A stretch of 5,939 bases of DNA from an uncultured Prevotellaceae bacterium. Its GTDB lineage: Bacteria; Bacteroidota; Bacteroidia; Bacteroidales; Muribaculaceae. Location of the stretch: the NCBI GenBank assembly GCA_945645715.1, contig CALZFJ010000138.1:1-5939 (forward strand). Direction: 5' to 3'. Positions 1-5,762 of the stretch are shown piece by piece (the stretch's first letter is position 1; each line of letters begins with the position of its first letter). Below the pieces are notes generated by a model. The model was not told the origin of the DNA. It searched no databases and worked only from the letters and a program-made list of their open reading frames with translations. Both the position numbers and the translations under genes were made by a program.

Positions 1-1407
1 CCTATCGGAGTGATGCAGAAGGGCGAGCGAATCATCGACCGTGGCGATGTGGTGACGCCTCAGACGTTTGAACTGCTCAAGACCTATGAGCGCCTTGCCG
101 AAGACCGCCTTGTGAAGCGCGAAGACTTCCGCTACACTATTTTCGGACAGATAGCCATCATTACCCTGCTCATTGTGGCATTCTATCTCTTCTTGCGCTA
201 CTTCCGCTGCCGCATATTCAACGACAATCGCAAGATGTTGTTCCTCATGTCGTTTCTCACGCTGTTCACCATTGCCTCGTATGGCGTGATAGCTGCGCTC
301 GGGTCGGGACTGTATGTGATGCCGTTTGCCGTGGTGGCAGTCATTTTCACCACTTTCTTCGATTCTCGCACAGCATTCTTTGCCCATATCATTGAGGTGA
401 TGCTTTGCTCGCTCGTGGTGCCCTATCCGCTGGAGTTCATCATGTTGCAGTTCTTTGCCGGAGTCACTGCGATAATCACCGTGCAGGAGCTATCGAAGCG
501 ATCGCAGCTGGTGCAGTGTGCAATCTACATATTCCTGGTGTATTCGCTGGTGTATGTGGCACTTCATGTGATTTCCGACGGCGACTTCAGCAAGGTGAGC
601 CGGTATGTGATTGGCTGCTTCGGCATCAATGTGGTGCTGTTCTCGTTCTCCTATGTGCTGATTTTCCTCATCGAAAAGATATTTGGATTTACATCGACGG
701 TGACGCTTGTGGAGCTTACCGACATCAACAATCCCATATTGCGTGAGCTTTCGGAGAAATGTCCGGGCACTTTCCAGCACTCGATGCAGGTGAGCAGCCT
801 TGCAGCCGAGGCTGCACACGCCATTGGGGCTAACTCGCAGCTGCTTCGTGCCGGCGCCCTCTACCACGACATAGGCAAAATCGACAATCCGGCATTCTTC
901 ACCGAGAACCAGCGTGGTGAGAATCCCCACAAGGCACTCACGCCCGATCTCAGTGCCCGCATAGTGATTGAGCACGTGCAGAATGGCTTGCGCCGTGCAG
1001 TGAAGGAGAAGTTGCCGCAAATAATCATGGACTTCATCACGCAGCACCACGGTTGCGGAAAGGCCAAATACTTCTTCAACCAGGCACAGAATGCCAGTCC
1101 CGACACTCCAATCGACCCCGAGCCTTACACCTATCCGGGACCGAACCCCAACAGCAAGGAGACGTCGATTCTGATGATGGCTGATGCCACCGAGGCAGCC
1201 TCGCGCAGCCTCACCGACCACAGCGATGAGGCTATCAGCAACCTTGTGAGCCGCATTATCGACTCGCAGATTGCCGACGGACTGTTTAAGGACTCGCCCA
1301 TCAGCTTCCGCGATGTGGAGATAATCAAGCGCACCTTCACCGAGCGTCTGCGCACCATCTACCACACTCGCATTGCCTATCCCGAGCTGAAGAAAAAGGC
1401 GGAGTGA
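1..1407 (+). CDS. pgpH: 7TM-HD (PgpH-type) cyclic-di-AMP phosphodiesterase, 5' end outside the window
   Basis: The reading frame is open from base 1, so the true start lies upstream; 468 codons are visible. The family consists of membrane-bound HD phosphohydrolases that hydrolyse the second messenger c-di-AMP in the cytoplasm (known for Listeria PgpH). Numbering from the first visible codon, residues 1-35 resemble the end of the extracellular 7TMR-HDED domain (QKGERIIDRGDVVTP). About six hydrophobic segments follow between residues 45 and 235. Then comes an HD domain opened by the family-typical ELSEKCPGTFQHS motif. Candidate metal ligands are H260, H289-D290 (in HDIGKI), H349-H350 and D395 (in ADATEAASR). 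All appear intact, so the enzyme should be active. The next gene begins 88 bases downstream with no terminator between, suggesting cotranscription. The assignment is by motif and architecture; substrate specificity is inferred from the family. Confidence 0.9.
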   Translation, partial: PIGVMQKGERIIDRGDVVTPQTFELLKTYERLAEDRLVKREDFRYTIFGQIAIITLLIVAFYLFLRYFRCRIFNDNRKMLFLMSFLTLFTIASYGVIAALGSGLYVMPFAVVAVIFTTFFDSRTAFFAHIIEVMLCSLVVPYPLEFIMLQFFAGVTAIITVQELSKRSQLVQCAIYIFLVYSLVYVALHVISDGDFSKVSRYVIGCFGINVVLFSFSYVLIFLIEKIFGFTSTVTLVELTDINNPILRELSEKCPGTFQHSMQVSSLAAEAAHAIGANSQLLRAGALYHDIGKIDNPAFFTENQRGENPHKALTPDLSARIVIEHVQNGLRRAVKEKLPQIIMDFITQHHGCGKAKYFFNQAQNASPDTPIDPEPYTYPGPNPNSKETSILMMADATEAASRSLTDHSDEAISNLVSRIIDSQIADGLFKDSPISFRDVEIIKRTFTERLRTIYHTRIAYPELKKKAE

Positions 1408-1495
1408 TTTACACTAAAAAATTCTAATTAATTAAAATAATTGTGCCACGCCAAGGCGGGATGCACGCACCACTCATATCGACGCATAGAACCAC

Positions 1496-1990
1496 ATGGA
1501 CATACTACTTCTCATCATAGGACTGCTGCTTCTTGCAGCATCGCTCATTTTCACCTTGCGACAATGGCTGCCATCGGCAATAACCGCATTTGCTGCGCTT
1601 GTGGCTCTGCACTTCAGCACGTTTATCTGCCTGCCAGTCAGCACTTTCGTCTTCTGGGGGACAGCTTCGCTCATTGCACTTGCCATCGTCGGGCTATCGC
1701 CAAAAGGCGAGCCGGGAGGCACATCGGTGGGCAATCTTTATCTCTCGGCAGGGGCACTTGCCGGGCTGTTTGTGGGCATAGCGGTAGATGCCAGGGTGAT
1801 GATACTTTGCGCCATCGCTGGCACATTTTTCGGACTGCTTGCCTTTGCCCGAACTCCTAAAGGATGTTGGATAAAATTTCCATCTTCCAATTTTATTCAC
1901 TATTTTTGTGCAAAGGGAATGAACATCATTGTCACCGTGGCAATGGCGGGCATTGCCATTGAAGGTTTCATAAAGAATTTAGGAAGATGA
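1496..1990 (+). CDS. Small multispanning membrane protein of unknown function
   Basis: This 164-residue protein is mostly hydrophobic. Helices are likely around residues 1-20, 25-48, 50-66, 78-112 (a long Gly/Ala-rich stretch that may be two helices) and 140-158. The glycine-spaced segment GALAGLFVGIAV recalls DUF456-like small membrane proteins, but I cannot assign it to that family securely. A short polar loop around residues 113-137 (ARTPKG to FCAKG) contains charged, aromatic and cysteine residues. The ATG is chosen because an in-frame TAG lies at 1487-1489 immediately upstream; no clear Shine-Dalgarno is seen, which is normal in Bacteroidetes. It sits between the c-di-AMP phosphodiesterase and a secreted DUF4919 protein, overlapping the latter by four bases. 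No function should be inferred beyond membrane location. Confidence 0.8.
   Translation: MDILLLIIGLLLLAASLIFTLRQWLPSAITAFAALVALHFSTFICLPVSTFVFWGTASLIALAIVGLSPKGEPGGTSVGNLYLSAGALAGLFVGIAVDARVMILCAIAGTFFGLLAFARTPKGCWIKFPSSNFIHYFCAKGMNIIVTVAMAGIAIEGFIKNLGR
1877..1908 (+). promoter_or_regulatory. Possible internal promoter ahead of the DUF4919 gene
   Basis: Inside the 3' part of the membrane-protein gene there is TATTTTTG (1901-1908), a perfect match to the Bacteroidetes -7 box TAnnTTTG. TTTC lies 20 bases upstream (1877-1880), one mismatch from the -33 box TTTG. Initiation would fall about 70 bases before the DUF4919 start. The same bases encode the HYFCA segment of the protein, so the match may be accidental. 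Confidence 0.25.
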
Positions 1991-2700
1991 AAAGGACAAA
2001 AATAGCATTTTTTCTATTAATATTTTTTTACACTTTAGGCTTTGCCCAAAAAGCGGCAAAATTTGAGGTGAAGAAAGTGGATTTTGATAAAATAAAGGAA
2101 GAGATTACTAACCCCAACTCAAAGTATTTCTATCCCAAACTGATGAAATCCTACCTCAGCAACGATACCGTGCTTGATTTTGAGGGGTATAGATACCTGT
2201 ATTATGGCTATACTTTTCAGGAAGATTACAACCCCTTCCGCGAATCGGAGTTCTCGCAAGCCATCGAGTCGCTCTATTACAAGAAAGAATTCACAAGAGC
2301 AGAGTGCGACTCAATTGAAAAATTTGCCGAAAAAACGTTAAATGATAATATTTTTGATTTTCGTCAAATGAATTTTTGTATCTTTGCACTGAAAGAAAAG
2401 AAAAAGCTCGCACGAGCATCGATTCGTCAGTATAGATTGAATCATCTTATAGCAGCAATTCTTTCATCGGGAAGCGGAACAAAAGAAAGTCCGTGGGTGG
2501 TGATTTCACCGAATCACGAATATGATTTGCTCAACTTCCTGGGTTATGTAGCGACTGATTACAAAGAGTTGGACAATAAAATCGACTACATCACCGTTAA
2601 TAAAGTGAGCAAGAAATCGCCCGAAGGGTTTTATTTCGATGCTTCGCGAATATTCGAGGTGGCAAACCAAAAGTTCCCACCCACAAATGAGGCAAAATAG
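1987..2700 (+). CDS. Secreted DUF4919-family protein
   Basis: The 237-residue product starts with a Sec signal peptide: a basic MKRTK, a hydrophobic core (IAFFLLIFFYTLGFA) and likely cleavage at about A20-Q21. The mature part matches what I know of DUF4919, a Bacteroidales family of about 200-235 residues. Visible features are an early block with YFYPKLM and YRYLYYGY, a QEDYNPF segment, a helical charged middle, and a C-terminal part with HEYDLLN and GFYFDASRIFEV. Function is unknown; export to the periplasm or outer surface is expected. There is no lipobox cysteine. The ATG overlaps the previous stop as ATGA, indicating translational coupling. The gene is visibly more AT-rich than the phosphodiesterase gene in front of it. 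It is the last gene before a terminator. Confidence 0.85.
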   Translation: MKRTKIAFFLLIFFYTLGFAQKAAKFEVKKVDFDKIKEEITNPNSKYFYPKLMKSYLSNDTVLDFEGYRYLYYGYTFQEDYNPFRESEFSQAIESLYYKKEFTRAECDSIEKFAEKTLNDNIFDFRQMNFCIFALKEKKKLARASIRQYRLNHLIAAILSSGSGTKESPWVVISPNHEYDLLNFLGYVATDYKELDNKIDYITVNKVSKKSPEGFYFDASRIFEVANQKFPPTNEAK

Positions 2701-2709
2701 ACAATCAAT

Positions 2710-2736
2710 ATAATAGCACTCGAAAATAATAGCACT
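2710..2736 (+). repeat. Two direct copies of an 11-bp AT-rich repeat
   Basis: ATAATAGCACT occurs at 2710-2720 and again at 2726-2736, a 16-base period, between the DUF4919 stop and the terminator hairpin. It is too short and AT-rich to claim a role and may be simple slippage. Confidence 0.5.
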
Positions 2737-2748
2737 ATTAAAAAGGAG

Positions 2749-2788
2749 ACCATCGCCGCTGTGAAGCCCCGATGGTTTTTTCGTTTTT
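2749..2788 (+). terminator. Intrinsic terminator of the pgpH-DUF4919 operon
   Basis: ACCATCG (2749-2755) pairs with CGATGGT (2770-2776) around a 14-base loop. The stem is followed by a T-run and a second T-run at 2784-2788. An A-run just before the stem (2740-2744) could pair with the Ts, so weak activity in the other direction is possible. It lies 48 bases after the DUF4919 stop. Confidence 0.8.
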
Positions 2789-2789
2789 A

Positions 2790-3061
2790 TATCCCCGCCA
2801 ATCCCCCTTGATTGTAAAAATCGAGCCCACTGACTCGATAGTGTTAGCTACCAAGTAATGGACCCGATATGAGTTACAAAAATCAAATTGGCTTTAATTG
2901 CAAAAAGTCGGCTGAAAAGGCAATTTATCTATACTTAGAGGCTACGTAGCCATTCCTTTCCGCTTGGCGTGCGGAACCATACCAGAAGGGCTATTCACAC
3001 TACTATCATTGCCAAAAAAATCATCACGAGCAATTCCATAATTCAATAGATTGAGTTAACT
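2790..3061. other. Gene-free interval between convergent units, with palindromic block
   Basis: No convincing gene is seen on either strand. On the minus strand, the frame just past the DUF3990 stop gives only a short open stretch ending ...PHAKRKGMAT before a stop. None of the three minus frames shows the missing DUF3990 C-terminal half. Short inverted repeats are present: TCGAG/CTCGA at 2821-2838 and the block at 2940-2976 described separately. Confidence 0.6.
2940..2976. repeat. 12-bp perfect palindrome adjoining a 6-bp-stem hairpin
   Basis: GGCTACGTAGCC (2940-2951) is a perfect palindrome. Six bases later TTCCGC (2958-2963) pairs with GCGGAA (2971-2976) around a seven-base loop. The block is GC-richer than its AT-rich surroundings. 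No T-run follows on either strand, so a terminator is unlikely. A protein-binding site, a recombination relic or the end of an element are all possible. Confidence 0.5.
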
Positions 3062-3277
3062 TTATAACCGATTGCTGTTGTAGAGGTAAGTCTCATCAAA
3101 TTCATATTCAATTATAGTTGGGGTGCCTCCAAATAATCGGGCACGTTTTTGTGCCATTCTACTTGCAGTGTCATATTCAGGAGTCAAATAGAAGCCTTGC
3201 CCAAAATCCTTATGACGCATTCCAAGTGAAGGATCAATTGTTGTTATGTCTTGGTTAGTGCCGTGGTATAGTTTCAT
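3062..3277 (-). CDS. DUF3990 protein (ADP-ribosyltransferase-like), truncated at 71 residues
   Basis: The N-terminus MKLYHGTN and the KDFGQGFYLT block (residues 23-32) are the hallmarks of DUF3990, a family placed with the ADP-ribosyltransferase fold: a YHG-type first motif followed by an FGxGFY strand. From memory, full-length members are about 150-170 residues and carry further conserved elements in the C-terminal half, probably including the remaining catalytic residue. Here the frame ends with TAA after ...YLYNSNRL at residue 71, and downstream minus-strand frames do not show the rest. The copy is therefore probably a truncated, non-catalytic remnant, although its first half is clean and free of stops. 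The ATG overlaps the stop of the upstream DUF3791 gene (ATGA, 3274-3277). The biochemical activity of DUF3990 is inferred from fold. Confidence 0.75.
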   Translation of the reverse strand: MKLYHGTNQDITTIDPSLGMRHKDFGQGFYLTPEYDTASRMAQKRARLFGGTPTIIEYEFDETYLYNSNRL

Positions 3278-3489
3278 GATAGGGTTCCTCCATTATTCTT
3301 GCAAACTAAAATCACGTCATCGACAGCATCTTCGATCGACTGTAAGTGCTCTACGTCGTAGAACTCAATGAGGAAAGCAAGACCGCAAAAACGCTTCATG
3401 TAGTCGTAGGCATTTTCGCGCGACATTGAAAAGCGTTTGGCAAAAGCCTTGATACACGCATTGAGGTAGGGTATTTCATATCTTCCCAT
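3274..3489 (-). CDS. DUF3791 family small protein
   Basis: This 71-residue protein fits DUF3791: an N-terminal helix with LNACIKAFAKRFSMS (residues 9-23), then NAYDYMKRFCGLAFLIEFYDVEH (26-48), an acidic helix (SIEDAVDDV) and a final CKNNGG. It is predicted cytosolic and mostly helical, with no membrane segment or signal peptide. DUF3791 genes are commonly found next to DUF3990 genes; here they overlap by four bases, so the two products are made together and may interact. A small helical partner of an ADP-ribosyltransferase-like protein would suit an antitoxin or immunity role, but that is inference. The length seems complete. Start ATG lies about 28 bases after the predicted transcription start; no Shine-Dalgarno is evident. 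Confidence 0.8.
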   Translation of the reverse strand: MGRYEIPYLNACIKAFAKRFSMSRENAYDYMKRFCGLAFLIEFYDVEHLQSIEDAVDDVILVCKNNGGTLS

Positions 3490-3506
3490 ACGTCGTAACT
3501 TTTTAG

Positions 3507-3546
3507 TGGATAATTATTTTATCGCGAAAATAATAATTATTATCCA
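3507..3546. promoter_or_regulatory. Imperfect inverted repeat over the DUF3791 promoter (candidate operator)
   Basis: TGGATAAT (3507-3514) is the inverse of ATTATCCA (3539-3546). The symmetry continues imperfectly through AT-rich bases (TATTTT against AATAAT, with a three-base offset) to a central TCGCGA at 3522-3527. The repeat spans the predicted -7 box and start site, where a repressor would sit. It could also form a weak RNA hairpin. Confidence 0.4.
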
Positions 3547-3556
3547 TTTGTGCAAA
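3525..3556 (-). promoter_or_regulatory. Promoter of the DUF3791-DUF3990 unit
   Basis: On the minus strand TTTG (3556-3553) is followed, after exactly 20 bases, by TATTTTCG (3532-3525). The Bacteroidetes consensus is TTTG, 19-21 bases, TAnnTTTG; there is one mismatch in the -7 box. Initiation is expected near 3518. It lies between the MFS transporter stop and the DUF3791 start, giving the pair its own promoter. Confidence 0.5.
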
Positions 3557-3574
3557 TGCCGGGATAAAAATGGG

Positions 3575-4948
3575 CTATTGCGCGGTAGATTGCTGTTTCC
3601 GGCGGGTGAGGAGGGCGAAGAGAAGGAGCAGCAGGGCTGAAACGAGCCCGATGGCGGCGAAGTAATACCAGATGTAGTGGGCATTCACGCTTGCTGCTTC
3701 CCACGCTTCACGAGTAGGGAAGAGGGCAGGGTCGGGGCAATACTTGGTGAGCAGGATTCCAGAGATTCCGAAGCCGAATATCGACGACAGGAACGAGTCG
3801 AGGTGGCTGAAGCCGAGATATAACCCTTCTTCGCCCTTGGGCGCTTGGAGTGAGAAATACTCTAAGTAGCGTGGCGAGATGAAGCACTCAGCAAGTGCCT
3901 GGAACACTATGCCCACAATCATCATGAGCGTGATATTCGACATTCCGCTGATTATCTCTGAGCTGAATAGGTTGCCGCACGCCATGAGCAGTGCCGAGAG
4001 CGGAATGAGAAACATTCCTATGGTTATCGATGTGATTGCCGAGCGACGTGCCATGAGTCGGGTGACGAAGCTCACGCCAAGCACCACCACCAGCGGATTC
4101 ACATTAGCTATCCAGCCCGGTCGGGCAGCTTCGCCTGCCATGCGTATCACATACTTAGGCATGGTGGCATAGAGCTGCTGTTGCACAATCCAGAAGCCGG
4201 TGACGATGAGAATCAGTGCCAGCAGTCGCTTGTTGGTGAACACTCGCACGAAGCCTTGCCCTATTTCGCGCATGCTCTTCCCTTCGCCGGCGGTGTGGGC
4301 AGAGTGGTAGAGCAGCACCACTGCAAGCAGGGCAATGAGCGTCATTGCAGCCGAGAAATAGTTGATGGCGATATATGCCTCCTCACCTATGGCGTGGCGC
4401 AGAGGGTCGATTATCGTCTTGCCGGTGAAAGCACCCACATTCACCATCATATAGAATATGGAGTAGCCGCGGGCGCGGTTTTCGCTTGTGGTTTCTTTGG
4501 CTACCGAGCCTGAAATTGTGGATTTTATGAAAGAGCCTCCCACCATAATCACTATCATCACCGGCACTATGAGCCAGCGGAGCGACGACTCCTGCAGACC
4601 GGAGAAATGTGTCACCTCGCCATAGGAAACCAGCCCTGCACTTTGCAGCAGTGTGGGCAGAGTGGCGAGGCCGAGATATCCGGCAGTGAGAAGCGAAAAA
4701 GCTATGATTAGAGATTTGCGGAAGCCGATTTTGTCGGCATAGGCACCGGTGAATATCGGCAGCAGATACAGTCCGCCCGAGAACAGACCCGAGATAATGC
4801 TTGCCTCAAAGTCGTTGAAGCCGAGCGTGTTCGACAGATAAAGCGTAATGACGATGAAGATGGCATAGTAAGCCATGCGTTCGAGCATTTCCACCGAGTT
4901 ACTCACCCAAAAAGCGCGGCTATAACCCCGCAATCCCATTTTTCCCAT
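3575..4948 (-). CDS. MFS transporter, POT/PTR peptide-symporter-like
   Basis: The 457-residue protein has about 12 membrane helices and is complete for an MFS carrier. POT (proton-coupled oligopeptide transporter) signatures are visible: E20xxE23R24 followed by MAYY in helix 1 (the ExxER proton-coupling motif), MFS motif A as GAYADKIGFRK (residues 68-78), a lysine K142 in helix 4 where POTs carry a functional Lys, and FYMMVN (165-170), equivalent to the FYxxIN PTR signature. Helix 7 and the C-terminal half diverge from classical POTs, so peptide uptake is likely but not certain. It acts in the inner membrane. The ATG at 4948 is chosen over the internal ATG three codons later because it gives about 37 bases of leader after the promoter. 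It is followed on the same strand by the DUF3791 unit, which has its own promoter. Confidence 0.85.
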   Translation of the reverse strand: MGKMGLRGYSRAFWVSNSVEMLERMAYYAIFIVITLYLSNTLGFNDFEASIISGLFSGGLYLLPIFTGAYADKIGFRKSLIIAFSLLTAGYLGLATLPTLLQSAGLVSYGEVTHFSGLQESSLRWLIVPVMIVIMVGGSFIKSTISGSVAKETTSENRARGYSIFYMMVNVGAFTGKTIIDPLRHAIGEEAYIAINYFSAAMTLIALLAVVLLYHSAHTAGEGKSMREIGQGFVRVFTNKRLLALILIVTGFWIVQQQLYATMPKYVIRMAGEAARPGWIANVNPLVVVLGVSFVTRLMARRSAITSITIGMFLIPLSALLMACGNLFSSEIISGMSNITLMMIVGIVFQALAECFISPRYLEYFSLQAPKGEEGLYLGFSHLDSFLSSIFGFGISGILLTKYCPDPALFPTREAWEAASVNAHYIWYYFAAIGLVSALLLLLFALLTRRKQQSTAQ

Positions 4949-4990
4949 ATATTTTCAGATTATTATAAGGTTAAGCGTCAAATTATTCTG

Positions 4991-4998
4991 CAAAAGTA
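4991..4998 (-). promoter_or_regulatory. -7 promoter box of the MFS transporter gene
   Basis: On the minus strand TACTTTTG (4998-4991) matches the Bacteroidetes -7 box TAnnTTTG perfectly and is embedded in an AT-rich tract. No good TTTG is found 19-21 bases upstream. Initiation would be near 4985, 36-38 bases before the ATG. Confidence 0.55.
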
Positions 4999-5258
4999 AT
5001 AATTATTTTAAACAATTTAATACTCAGGCTTCTTAAAATAAGGATTTTTATGATGGGTGTGGTGGAAAAATGGGTGATGGGCTACTACCCGATGAGGGTT
5101 GGTAGGTGTCTTTAGGTTGAGAGGCGCGAAATTCAAGGACACTTTTGGCACTTTTTGGGTTTGTGATGGTGAACAGATTGAAAAGAGGAAACCGATTTTT
5201 TTGGAGTTTCAATTAATTGGTAAAATTACAGGCTTGCTCAATGGAAATTGGGACTTAG
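4999..5258. other. Intergenic or decayed DNA with no recognisable gene
   Basis: The interval between the transporter promoter and the FecR-like fragment contains no reading frame with a recognisable family. A 98-codon plus frame beginning with TTG at 5099 crosses it and runs through the FecR-like fragment in a different frame; its product looks like low-quality translation. The region may be the eroded upstream part of the FecR-like gene, but similarity cannot be seen by eye. Confidence 0.5.
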
Positions 5259-5345
5259 GAGACGATAGAGGAAATCATAAAGAATATCTGCACCGTCAGC
5301 GGAATCAGCTATTCAATCAAAGGCAAGGAAATAACGCTCTACTGA
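5259..5345 (+). pseudogene. Remnant of a FecR-like anti-sigma factor C-terminus (DUF4974-like)
   Basis: The frame reads ETIEEIIKNICTVSGISYSI followed by KGKEITLY and a TGA. This is the pattern with which Bacteroidetes FecR-like anti-sigma factors usually end: a DUF4974 helix, then xGxxYxIxGxxIxIY. STN domains of SusC-type receptors look similar and are the alternative. An in-frame TAG lies just upstream (5256-5258), and another stop at 5214-5216, so no complete gene is present. A gene-start-like sequence follows 60 bases later. FecR proteins normally sit in the inner membrane and relay TonB-receptor signals to an ECF sigma factor; nothing of that system other than this fragment remains visible. 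Confidence 0.4.
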
Positions 5346-5405
5346 CGCGCATTTCACATCACAGGGCTACTAAAAAACATACACCTAAAACTTAAATACT
5401 ACGTT

Positions 5406-5453
5406 ATGATTAAAAAATTTCTATTTATCAGCACGCTGTTGCTCTCGGCATCA
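5406..5453 (+). pseudogene. Signal-peptide-like gene start of a broken secreted-protein gene
   Basis: From the ATG the frame encodes MIKKFLFISTLLLSAS, a classical Sec signal peptide (two lysines, then a hydrophobic core). The AT-rich leader before it looks like a normal Bacteroidales gene start. Beyond about residue 16 the frame continues to 5624 as an Arg/Ser/Cys-rich sequence typical of out-of-frame translation, while another frame becomes protein-like (see the SGNH fragment). I read this as the start of a gene that suffered an internal deletion or frameshift. Confidence 0.4.
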
Positions 5454-5560
5454 CTTACACACCCGAACAGCGTGATATGTTTCGCGATGAAGTGCACCTC
5501 ACTGTTGAGGGACACAGGCACATGTCGTTCATCTACGAGCATTTCCTCCGCAGTTTGTAG
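5426..5560 (+). pseudogene. C-terminal fragment of an apparent SGNH/GDSL-type hydrolase
   Basis: In the frame two bases ahead of the signal-peptide frame the translation runs YQHAVALGITYTPEQRD, then MFRDEVHLTVEGHRHM and SFIYEHFLRSL to a TAG. The segment RDEVHLTVEGH matches the block V DxxH motif (Asp-x-x-His, often followed by LTxEGH) that supplies the catalytic Asp and His of SGNH esterases and lipases, and it lies the expected short distance from the C-terminus. The N-terminal catalytic Ser block is absent. With the signal peptide immediately upstream in another frame, the simplest reading is a secreted SGNH hydrolase gene reduced to its two ends. The frame stays open again for 57 codons after the TAG (5561-5731), without recognisable content. 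Confidence 0.45.
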
Positions 5561-5624
5561 CCCTCGCGCTGGCAGAGGCAGATGCGGTTTAGACCGGAGA
5601 CAGATGCGGTCAAGCAGCGTATAA

Positions 5625-5660
5625 CGGGGCTTGATGGCGGGAATCCGCTATCAAGCCTCG
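5625..5660. repeat. GC-rich 16-bp-stem hairpin
   Basis: Bases 5625-5640 pair with 5645-5660 around a GAAT tetraloop. All 16 positions pair, two as G-T (G-U in RNA) wobbles. GCAG (5614-5617) and CTGC (5661-5664) can extend the stem across a seven-base bulge. There is no T-run directly after it on either strand, so it is not a standard intrinsic terminator. It lies 65 bases after the SGNH fragment and could be an mRNA 3' structure, a factor-assisted terminator or a palindromic element. Confidence 0.65.
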
Positions 5661-5762
5661 CTGCATTCTGCCCTTTATTCGTGAATGGCTCGAACTTGTG
5701 CACCATAGCACGCATGGTCACTGTTATTGTATAAATTTACAGTACCAACGTCAAAATTAAAA

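Noticed and set aside
490..1365. Long minus-strand frame (291 codons) opposite pgpH
   Set aside because: It lies fully antisense to a confidently identified enzyme gene, its product has no recognisable domain, and such shadows are common opposite GC-rich codons.
1408..1495. Possible promoter (TAATTGTG near 1437-1444) ahead of the membrane-protein gene
   Set aside because: The -7 match has a mismatch at a conserved position and no TTTG lies 19-21 bases upstream; cotranscription with pgpH is simpler.
1441..1860. Plus-strand 139-codon frame overlapping the membrane-protein gene
   Set aside because: Its product is rich in Cys, His and Arg, as expected for out-of-frame translation; the overlapping frame at 1496-1990 gives a coherent membrane protein coupled to the next gene.
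2710..2736. Possible start of a CRISPR or repeat array
   Set aside because: Only two 11-base copies with a five-base gap exist; no spacer pattern and no cas gene nearby.
3879..4513. Two plus-strand frames opposite the MFS transporter
   Set aside because: Both are antisense to a complete transporter gene and lack any recognisable domain or promoter.
5099..5395. 98-codon plus frame starting with TTG
   Set aside because: It has no recognisable family and a low-quality composition towards its end, and overlaps a more protein-like FecR fragment in another frame.
5579..5610. Repeated CAGATGCGGT (5579-5588 and 5601-5610)
   Set aside because: Two 10-base copies in decayed DNA without further copies; too little to call a repeat element.
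5533..5721. 62-codon minus-strand frame
   Set aside because: It is antisense to the SGNH fragment and hairpin region, has no domain, and its length is within chance for this composition.
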